This document shows, in pieces, positions 1-6,505 of a DNA stretch of 11,373 nucleotides. The DNA comes from a bacterium. Lineage in GTDB: Bacteria > Gemmatimonadota > Glassbacteria > GWA2-58-10. Within the stretch, counting starts at the first letter, position 1. Every line of letters begins with the position of its first letter. Below the pieces are notes generated by a model. That model was not told the origin of the DNA and searched no databases. It was given only the letters and a program-made list of their open reading frames with translations. Position numbers and translations under genes: made by a program. The stretch is taken from the NCBI GenBank assembly GCA_021372515.1, contig JAJFUG010000168.1, positions 1-11,373 of the forward strand, written 5' to 3'.

Positions 1-176
1 TTCGGCCTGGGTATGGCCGTGGTGCAGCGGATCGTGGAATCCCTGGGCGGGGCGATCAGGGTGGAGGACTGCCCGGGCGGGGCCTCTTTCCTGATCGGAC
101 TGCCCGCCGCGTCTGACGGGCCTGTGCCCAGCCGCGTGAACGGGCTGAAAACGCGCGGAGCGAACCAGGAGAACGC

Positions 177-180
<4 letters not shown>
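1..180 (+). CDS. Sensor histidine kinase, C-terminal fragment (5' end outside window)
   Basis: This is the last 59 codons of a histidine kinase, in frame from base 1 to a TGA at 178-180. The visible part is the end of the HATPase_c ATP-binding domain. It begins with the glycine-rich G2-box signature FGLGMAVVQRIVESLGG, followed by the final beta strand (GGASFLIGLP), as in NtrB/PAS-type kinases. A polar tail of about 23 residues follows. The kinase would autophosphorylate and pass phosphate to the response regulator whose ATG overlaps its stop (ATGA, 177-180), so the two are translationally coupled and form one two-component system. Sensor domains and the phospho-histidine lie outside the window, so the stimulus cannot be inferred. 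Confidence 0.9.
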
Positions 181-1514
<1,334 letters not shown>

Positions 1515-1530
1515 AAACCGGGTTTTTTTC

Positions 1531-1560
1531 TTTCCTCCCCGGACCAGCCAAGCTTATATT
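1531..1560 (+). promoter_or_regulatory. Possible nagB promoter (good -10, weak -35)
   Basis: A TATATT hexamer at 1555-1560 matches the sigma-70 -10 consensus at 5 of 6 bases. The segment 17-18 bases upstream (about 1531-1537, TTTCCTC) is a poor -35. It lies in the only gap between the regulator and nagB, which makes a promoter plausible. Read-through from the two-component genes is also possible because no convincing terminator precedes it. Confidence 0.3.
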
Positions 1561-1574
1561 GGCATGTTGATGCC
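1561..1574. promoter_or_regulatory. Small inverted repeat, possible operator before nagB
   Basis: GGCAT-GTTG-ATGCC is a perfect 5-bp inverted repeat with a 4-base spacer, placed directly downstream of the TATATT -10 candidate, where a start site would fall. An operator overlapping the start site of an amino-sugar catabolic gene would be a sensible arrangement, but an inverted repeat this short can arise by chance. It superficially resembles a sigma-54 site, but the GG-to-GC spacing is one base short. Confidence 0.3.
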
Positions 1575-1623
1575 GTAAACAAATAGTTTTTCGACTGGAG
1601 AAATTTACGAGGAGGGGGGAGCG

Positions 1624-2382
1624 ATGGATGTGATTGTTAAACCTTCTTACGAAGAGGTCAGCGCGCTGGCGGCGAGGATGATCGCGGACGTGGTGGAGGA
1701 CAATCCGCGCTGCGTGCTGGGACTGGCCACGGGGAGCACCCCGGTGGCGGCCTACCGTGAACTGATCAGCATTCACAAGGAGCAGGGCCTGGATTTCTCA
1801 CAGGTGGTGACTTTCAACCTCGATGAGTATGTGGGCCTGGATGAAAAGAACGAGCAGAGCTACCACTATTTCATGTGGGAAAATCTGTTCAGCCACATCA
1901 ACATCCGTCCGGAAAACGTGCATATCCCGGAGGGCAACGCCGAGGACGTGGTCGAATTCTGCCAGCTCTACGAGCAGATGATCGAGTCTTTCGGCGGCAT
2001 CGACCTTCAACTCCTGGGCATCGGCTCCAACGGGCACATCGCGTTCAACGAGCCGACCGGCTCACTCGGCTCACGCACGCATCTCACCCGGCTGACCGAG
2101 CGCACCCGCCGCGACAACGCCCGGTTCTTCAAGAGCCTGGACGAGGTGCCGAGTCAGGCCATGACCATGGGGATCGGGACGATCCTGGATGCGGCCTCGA
2201 TCCTGCTGGTGGCCAACGGCGAGAGCAAGGCCGAGGCAGTGGCCAAAATGGTGGAGGGCCCGGTGACCGCGATGGTGCCGGCCAGCGCGCTGCAGCTGCA
2301 CCCGTCGGTCACGGTGATCGTGGATGCCCCCGCGGCCTCGAAGCTGACCCGTGAGTACCCCTCCGAACCGGAAATGCTCTGA
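1624..2382 (+). CDS. nagB: Glucosamine-6-phosphate deaminase
   Basis: This cytosolic enzyme of 252 residues converts glucosamine-6-phosphate to fructose-6-phosphate and ammonia, feeding amino sugars into glycolysis. Family motifs are clear: the phosphate-binding LGLATGSTP (32-40), VVTFNLDEYVGL (61-72) with D67 equivalent to E. coli D72, and GIGSNGHIAFNEP (132-144) with catalytic-site H138 and E143. SRTHLTRLT follows. Asn136 stands where E. coli has Asp141, as I recall for the shorter Bacillus-type enzymes. The length also fits the short type lacking the allosteric C-terminal extension. A strong GGAGG at 1611-1615 sits 8 bases before the ATG. It lies 109 bases after the response regulator and 64 bases before the dockerin/SGNH gene. 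No nagA or GlcNAc transporter is visible nearby. Confidence 0.95.
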   Translation: MDVIVKPSYEEVSALAARMIADVVEDNPRCVLGLATGSTPVAAYRELISIHKEQGLDFSQVVTFNLDEYVGLDEKNEQSYHYFMWENLFSHINIRPENVHIPEGNAEDVVEFCQLYEQMIESFGGIDLQLLGIGSNGHIAFNEPTGSLGSRTHLTRLTERTRRDNARFFKSLDEVPSQAMTMGIGTILDAASILLVANGESKAEAVAKMVEGPVTAMVPASALQLHPSVTVIVDAPAASKLTREYPSEPEML

Positions 2383-2410
2383 CCGCCCTCTGCGCAGCCG
2401 CAGACGGCGG
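2383..2410. other. Strong stem-loop immediately after nagB
   Basis: The bases directly after the nagB stop form CCGCC / C·C mismatch / TCTGCG, a CAGC loop, then CGCAGA / GGCGG. That gives 11 base pairs with one mismatch and a four-base loop. There is no T-run after it, so it is not a canonical intrinsic terminator. It could be a Rho-assisted terminator, a 3'-end processing or stabilising hairpin, or an attenuating element between nagB and the next gene. Confidence 0.55.
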
Positions 2411-2446
2411 ATGCCACCCGGAAGCTGACCGAACGAGGAGGCCCTT

Positions 2447-3721
2447 TTGACTGGTCCGCGTCTGTGCGTGTTCGTTCTGACTGTACTGCTGCTGTCGTTT
2501 TCGGGGTTGGCTATTGCCCAGACCCGGCTGTCCGACTCCGCCACCTGCCGTGGCGATATCGATGAGGACGGCCGGGTGACTGTTTTCGACCTCCTCGAAA
2601 TGCTGAAAGTCCTTCCCGACCCGGCCGGCAAGCCCGAACGGGTGCGCCGGATCGCGGACACCGACGCCAGCGGCCGGGTGGACATATTCGACCTGCTGGA
2701 ACTGCTCAAATACCTTTCCGGCTCCAAGACCCCGCCAACGATGAGCTGTGGGCCCTCGATCAGCGCAGTCAGCTCCACAGCCCCGGGCGCGGGGGACACG
2801 CTGGATATCTCGCTATCCGGCATTGCCGACAGCCAGACTATCACCGTGTTGATAGACGGCCGGGAGACACCCTTGTGCGGGTTCTCGGCGGGACAGGCGC
2901 GGGTCGTGGTGCCGGACTGGTTCTGCGGCGGCGAGCTGCGGGTGGCAGCCTCGGGTGACACCAGCGCGCCGGTCGCCCTGGTCCTGGGCGCGCTGCCCGG
3001 CTCGACCCGGGTGATATTCCTGCATCACAGCACCGGCGAGAATGTCTGGAACGGCGGGGTGGCGGACTGGTTCGCGCAATACGGCCGTCAGAACGGCAAG
3101 AGCTACAGTATCGGCGAGCGGGCTTATCCCTCTGGCAGCCCCTACCCGTGGAACAACTACCCCTACGATTACTGGAATATCTGGGTCTCCCACGCCGGAG
3201 CTGAGCCCTACCTGACCGAGCCAACCCTGGAAATCCTGACCCCACAGTACCGGGTGATCGTGTTCAAGCACTGTTACCCGGTAAGCGGCATCGGGCCGGA
3301 CACGGGCTCTCCCAGCGTTTCCAGCGAGGCCAAGACCCTGGAGAACTACAAGCTTCAGTACGCGGCCCTGAAAGAGAAACTGCACCAGTTCCGGGCCAAC
3401 CGGTTCATAGTCTGGACCGGCGCGGCCCTGGTGGAGGGCGAGACCAACGCCGAGCAGGGCGCCCGGGCGAGGGAGTTTTTCGAGTGGGTCAAGACCCAGT
3501 GGGATGAGCCGGGGGACAATATTTTCGTCTGGGATTTCTTCGAGCTGGAAACCGAGGGCGGGCTGTACCTGAAAAACGAGTACGCCTCCGGGGACTCGCA
3601 CCCCAACGCCGCTTTCTGCCGGGTTGTGGCCCCGCTGTTCGGTCAGCGGGTGGTGGATGTGATCGAGGGACGGGGTGACAGCGGCAGCCTGACCGGCAAG
3701 CCGGCCGGAACAGATGGATAG
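2447..3721 (+). CDS. Secreted dockerin-containing SGNH-hydrolase-like protein
   Basis: This protein has 424 residues if it starts at TTG (2447), chosen because a strong GAGGAGG (2435-2441) lies 5 bases upstream and the Sec signal peptide begins there (hydrophobic core about 6-22, predicted cleavage after A24 in AIA-Q). Residues 36-91 hold two dockerin/EF-hand-like repeats. Loop 1 is D37-x-D39-x-D41-G with D48, loop 2 is D71-x-D73-x-S75-G with D82, and each is followed by a DLLExLKxL helix, so calcium binding is likely. A beta-rich linker domain (about 98-185) follows. The C-terminal domain opens with VIFLHHSTGENVW (S195 the likely nucleophile) and ends with DSHPN (D383, H385). This arrangement resembles SGNH/GDSL esterases. 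An exported carbohydrate esterase or similar hydrolase is inferred; the substrate is unknown. No cohesin partner is visible. Confidence 0.75.
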   Translation: MTGPRLCVFVLTVLLLSFSGLAIAQTRLSDSATCRGDIDEDGRVTVFDLLEMLKVLPDPAGKPERVRRIADTDASGRVDIFDLLELLKYLSGSKTPPTMSCGPSISAVSSTAPGAGDTLDISLSGIADSQTITVLIDGRETPLCGFSAGQARVVVPDWFCGGELRVAASGDTSAPVALVLGALPGSTRVIFLHHSTGENVWNGGVADWFAQYGRQNGKSYSIGERAYPSGSPYPWNNYPYDYWNIWVSHAGAEPYLTEPTLEILTPQYRVIVFKHCYPVSGIGPDTGSPSVSSEAKTLENYKLQYAALKEKLHQFRANRFIVWTGAALVEGETNAEQGARAREFFEWVKTQWDEPGDNIFVWDFFELETEGGLYLKNEYASGDSHPNAAFCRVVAPLFGQRVVDVIEGRGDSGSLTGKPAGTDG

Positions 3722-3745
3722 GTTTTGAATCGAGACGGCGGTGCA

Positions 3746-3831
3746 GGGCGGGCCGGCATCTTTTTTGCGCCACACCACTTCAGCCGGAAACTCCCGGCCG
3801 CGGATCACGCAAAAAAGCTGCCGGCCCGCCC
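3746..3831. repeat. 86-bp palindromic element, copy 1
   Basis: Arms at 3746-3769 and 3808-3831 are 24 bases each and complementary except for one T·C mismatch (3759/3818). The outer 13 pairs are GC-rich (GGGCGGGCCGGCA) and the inner ten include a run of six T facing six A. The 38-base loop (3770-3807) contains its own hairpin, GCCGG-AAACTC-CCGGC. Both arms recur exactly in copy 2 at 5267-5352. It lies between the dockerin/SGNH stop and the amidohydrolase start. There is no T-run after the right arm, so it is not an ordinary terminator. A REP/BIME- or MITE-like dispersed repeat is the most likely class. Confidence 0.9.
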
Positions 3832-3926
3832 CCTCGCACGTTGAAAAAAATCTGACTGCTGTTTTCCGGTCAGGAGCATGTCATAACATTCCAGCAGTAC
3901 AATCCATCACCCCGGGAGGCGTAGAT

Positions 3927-5255
3927 ATGCGTCGTACCTGGATTTTCCTGGCTGTAGCCCTGATAACCCTGTCCCTCTGTTCCTGCCGTGAGTCCGCAGT
4001 ACGCAAGCATATCACAAAAGGAGTGGCGGCGATCCGCCTGATCGATAGCCATGAACACCTGGCCCCGGAAAAGGACTGTCTGGCGCAGGAACGCTCGCTG
4101 TTCACCACTCTGCACTATGCGGCCTCGGACATGTGGGCGGATGGTCTGGACCGCAACCTGTCGGATTCGCTGTTCGAGAATCCCACCGTGCCGCTGGAGC
4201 AGAAATGGAGCCTGATGGCCCCCTACTGGAACAACATCCGTCACACCGCCTATAGCCGCAGCCTCCTGATTGCGTTCAAGGACCTCTATGGAATAGGGGA
4301 AATCACCGACAGCACCTACGCCAAACTGTCCGAAAAGATAAAAGAGGCCAACCAGGAGGGATTCTACAGCAAAGTGCTGCACGACAAGGCCGGGATCGAC
4401 CTGGCGATCTGCGATGTCGGCCTGAGCGGCCGCGACCTGGACTCGACCCTTTTCCGCGCCGTGCTGCGCCTGGATGAGTTTGTCCTCGAATCCGGGTCAG
4501 TGGATGCGGTCTGCCGCAAGTGGGGGTTCCAGGCCCGCTCGCTGGAGGACTGGGAGCGCGGGCTGGACATGGCGTTCCAGAAAACAGTGGACTGGGGCTT
4601 TGTCGGGATCAAGTCCGGCTTGGCCTATGAGCGCTCGCTGAGCTACAGCTACGTGTCGCGGGATCAGGCTGCCACCGCGTTCGAGCATATCCTGGCCGAC
4701 TCGGCCGGCACCCGTCTGGCCACCTACGAGGACCGGCGAGCCATTCAGGACTACATGTTCGGCCGGATCGCGGACAACTGCGCCCGCTACGACCTTCCCC
4801 TTCAGATCCACACCGGCCTGTTCTACGACACCGGCCGTGATATCTCCCAGTCCGACCCGACCCGCCTGGCACCGTTCATCATCCGTCACCCGCGCACCCG
4901 GTTCGTGCTGATGCATTGCGGCTACCCCTACGGCGAGGAACTCCTGGCCATGGCCAAGAACCTGCCGAACGTGACCCTGGACATGTGCTGGATCTATATC
5001 ATTTCGCCGCGTTTCGCCGCCGAGTTCCTGGACCGGGCGATCGAAACCCTTCCCAGTGACAAGGTCCTGGGTTTCGGCGGTGACTATGTTGTCGCAGAGG
5101 GGAGCTACGGGCACTCGGTGCTCTGCCGTCAGATAGTCTCCAAAGTGCTGGCCGACCGGGTGATCGAGGGGTTCTGGAGCGAGGAGGAAGCCCTGGATTA
5201 CGCGAAAGCCCTGCTGCGGGACAATGCGATCAAGACTTTCAAGCTGAAAATTTAG
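3927..5255 (+). CDS. Amidohydrolase-superfamily lipoprotein (Amidohydro_2-like)
   Basis: This protein has 442 residues from the ATG at 3927, which is preceded by GGGAGGC and opens a signal peptide (RR then hydrophobic 5-18) ending in the lipobox LCSC with lipidated C20. An open frame extends upstream to 3741, but it would translate the palindromic repeat and is rejected. The mature domain is a metal-dependent TIM barrel. H42 and H44 form the HxH at the end of strand 1 (LIDSHEH). GIKSGLAYERSL follows mid-protein. H295 (IHTG), H330 (LMHCGYP) and D386 (FGGDY) are the likely remaining metal and catalytic residues. The overall pattern resembles Amidohydro_2 members and FluG-type N-domains. It should act at the membrane surface or in the periplasm. 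The substrate is unknown; the lipobox argues against cytosolic NagA despite the nearby nagB. Copies of an 86-bp repeat flank it on both sides. Confidence 0.8.
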   Translation: MRRTWIFLAVALITLSLCSCRESAVRKHITKGVAAIRLIDSHEHLAPEKDCLAQERSLFTTLHYAASDMWADGLDRNLSDSLFENPTVPLEQKWSLMAPYWNNIRHTAYSRSLLIAFKDLYGIGEITDSTYAKLSEKIKEANQEGFYSKVLHDKAGIDLAICDVGLSGRDLDSTLFRAVLRLDEFVLESGSVDAVCRKWGFQARSLEDWERGLDMAFQKTVDWGFVGIKSGLAYERSLSYSYVSRDQAATAFEHILADSAGTRLATYEDRRAIQDYMFGRIADNCARYDLPLQIHTGLFYDTGRDISQSDPTRLAPFIIRHPRTRFVLMHCGYPYGEELLAMAKNLPNVTLDMCWIYIISPRFAAEFLDRAIETLPSDKVLGFGGDYVVAEGSYGHSVLCRQIVSKVLADRVIEGFWSEEEALDYAKALLRDNAIKTFKLKI

Positions 5256-5266
5256 GCCGCAATGCA

Positions 5267-5352
5267 GGGCGGGCCGGCATCTTTTTTGCGCCGCACCACC
5301 GCGCCGGGACATCCCGTTGCGCGTCTCACGCAAAAAAGCTGCCGGCCCGCCC
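5267..5352. repeat. 86-bp palindromic element, copy 2
   Basis: Arms at 5267-5290 and 5329-5352 are identical to those of copy 1, including the same single mismatch (5280/5339). The loop is again 38 bases. It shares 23 of 38 positions with copy 1 but folds into a longer inner hairpin: CGCGC-CGGG, an ACAT loop, CCCG-TT-GCGCG. It fills the gap between the convergent amidohydrolase and ftsY stops, a typical site for REP-like repeats or bidirectional transcription barriers. The four bases before the left arm (TGCA) are also shared between copies. Confidence 0.9.
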
Positions 5353-5356
5353 CACC

Positions 5357-6289
5357 TCAGTTCAGTATTTTTTCCGCATAGCGTTCCGGGTCGAATTCCT
5401 CCAGGTCCTCCACCGCCTCGCCCACACCCACCAGCTTGATCGGAAGGCCCATCTTGCCCGCAATCGCCACCGCGCAGCCGGCCTTGGCGGTCCCGTCGAA
5501 CTTGGCCAGCACCAGGCCGGTCACGCCCATTTTCTCGTGGAAAATCTTGGCCTGCTGGATCGAGTTCTGGCCCAGGGTGCTGTCCAGCACCAGCAGCACC
5601 TCGTGCGGGGCGCCCTCCAGGCGCTTGCCGATCACGCGCCGCACCTTGACCAGCTCATCCATCAGCCCGCCCTGGGTGTGCAGACGGCCCGCGGTGTCGA
5701 TAATCACCACATCCGCCCCGCGGCTGAGCGCGGCGCTCACCGCGTCGAACGCCACCGAGGCCGGGTCGGCCCCGGCCGTGCTGCGGATAAACTCGCTGCC
5801 CAGACGGTTGGCCCAGAGCTCCAGCTGCTCGATCGCCCCGGCGCGCCAGGTGTCCCCGGCGGCCAGGATCACTTTCTTGCCCTGGCTCTGGAAACGGTGG
5901 GCGATCTTGGCGATCGAGGTGGTCTTGCCCACACCGTTGACCCCCACCATCAGGATCACCGTGGGCCCGGAGGGGTTGAGCCGAATCTCCCGTTCGCCGG
6001 AGGTCTTCTCGAACACCTTGCGTATCTCGCGGCGGAAAATGGCCCGCAGGTCCTCCTCGTTCTTGAGGTTGCCCTTTTTGCCCTCTGTGGTCAGGGTCTC
6101 GACAATCGCCAGGGAGGGTTCCACCCCGAAATCGGATTCCAGGAGAAGTTCCTCCAGGTTCTCGATGCTGCTGGTGTCGAGGCCCTTGACCAGCACCCCC
6201 ACGTCCAGCAGGGCGATGTCCTTGACCCGCGACCAGAACGATTTCTTGCGCGACTGCTCCCGTATGTCTTTCCGGCTGAAAAATCCCAT
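5357..6289 (-). CDS. ftsY: Signal recognition particle receptor FtsY
   Basis: This 310-residue SRP GTPase docks ribosome-nascent-chain-SRP complexes at the membrane for co-translational insertion. The N domain (about 15-100) is followed by the G domain. G1 is GVNGVGKT (116-123), the SRP-family insertion box motif is DTWRAGAIEQL (146-156), G3 is DTAGR (198-202), then DSTLGQN (236-242), G4 AKFD (262-265) with GTAKAG, and GVGE (288-291). G4 is usually TKLD, so T-to-A and L-to-F are mild variants. The start MGFFSRK is chosen because GAGGG lies 6 bases upstream and the frame further upstream runs through the predicted promoter. The long acidic A domain of E. coli FtsY is absent; the short basic N-terminus could serve in membrane contact. 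It is convergent with the amidohydrolase and divergent from the methyltransferase gene. Confidence 0.96.
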   Translation of the reverse strand: MGFFSRKDIREQSRKKSFWSRVKDIALLDVGVLVKGLDTSSIENLEELLLESDFGVEPSLAIVETLTTEGKKGNLKNEEDLRAIFRREIRKVFEKTSGEREIRLNPSGPTVILMVGVNGVGKTTSIAKIAHRFQSQGKKVILAAGDTWRAGAIEQLELWANRLGSEFIRSTAGADPASVAFDAVSAALSRGADVVIIDTAGRLHTQGGLMDELVKVRRVIGKRLEGAPHEVLLVLDSTLGQNSIQQAKIFHEKMGVTGLVLAKFDGTAKAGCAVAIAGKMGLPIKLVGVGEAVEDLEEFDPERYAEKILN

Positions 6290-6335
6290 TGACTTCCCTC
6301 TGTCGGTGTCCATGCGTATCATTAAAGAAAACAAT

Positions 6336-6364
6336 AATTTAAGGCCCTTCGGACCACCTGTCAA
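6336..6364 (-). promoter_or_regulatory. ftsY promoter (sigma-70 type)
   Basis: On the minus strand a perfect TTGACA (plus-strand 6359-6364) is followed after exactly 17 bases by TAAATT (plus-strand 6336-6341), a 4-of-6 match to the -10 consensus. The predicted start site is near 6329, giving a leader of about 40 bases to the ftsY ATG. The -35 box sits inside an ACCACC-N12-GGTGGT inverted repeat. Confidence 0.7.
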
Positions 6365-6376
6365 CCGCCGGGTGGT
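6353..6376. promoter_or_regulatory. Inverted repeat enclosing the ftsY -35 box
   Basis: ACCACC (6353-6358) and GGTGGT (6371-6376) are perfect 6-bp inverted half-sites separated by 12 bases. The spacer begins with the reverse complement of the ftsY TTGACA. A dimeric regulator bound here would cover the -35 box. The spacing equals that of the neighbouring repeat at 6392-6417. The role as an operator is inference. Confidence 0.35.
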
Positions 6377-6391
6377 TTGATAATTGCGTGA

Positions 6392-6417
6392 AATCCGGTC
6401 AGCCGGTGCTCCGGATT
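6392..6417. promoter_or_regulatory. Inverted repeat between divergent promoters, possible operator
   Basis: AATCCGG (6392-6398) and CCGGATT (6411-6417) are perfect 7-bp inverted half-sites with a 12-base spacer, so half-site centres lie 19 bp apart, close to two helical turns. It lies 27 bp from the ftsY -35 box and 12 bp upstream of the methyltransferase -35 box. That is a good position for a dimeric regulator acting on one or both genes. Confidence 0.4.
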
Positions 6418-6429
6418 GGCCTCTGCCGG

Positions 6430-6458
6430 TGGACAAACCCGGCCTGGAGCGGTATATT
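6430..6458 (+). promoter_or_regulatory. Promoter of the homocysteine methyltransferase/MTHFR gene
   Basis: TGGACA (6430-6435, 5 of 6 to TTGACA) and TATATT (6453-6458, 5 of 6 to TATAAT) are separated by exactly 17 bases. The predicted start near 6465 leaves a leader of about 40 bases, too short for a SAM or cobalamin riboswitch. The -35 box lies in the loop of GCCGG (6425-6429) and CCGGC (6439-6443). Confidence 0.7.
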
Positions 6459-6505
6459 ACGCCCGCAGGCTAACCCGACAAAAACAAACTGGAGGACGCA
6501 AGACA

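Noticed and set aside
1560-1574. Sigma-54 promoter before nagB
   Set aside because: TGGCAT is present, but GG and GC are separated by nine bases rather than the required ten, and the downstream element reads TGCC instead of TTGC.
3741-3926. Upstream extension of the amidohydrolase frame
   Set aside because: It would translate the whole palindromic repeat and place a signal peptide in the middle of the protein. The ATG at 3927 has a ribosome site and opens a lipoprotein signal.
3746-5352. Composite transposon carrying the amidohydrolase
   Set aside because: No transposase, terminal target-site duplication or insertion-sequence gene is visible. Only short palindromic repeats flank the gene, so mobility remains a hypothesis.
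6290-6436. Longer ftsY start (up to 49 extra residues)
   Set aside because: The extension runs through the predicted ftsY promoter and lacks a ribosome site, while the ATG at 6289 has GAGGG upstream.
6380-6505. SAM, SAH or folate riboswitch upstream of the methyltransferase/reductase
   Set aside because: No known riboswitch core was recognised, and the predicted transcript starts only about 40 bases before the ATG.
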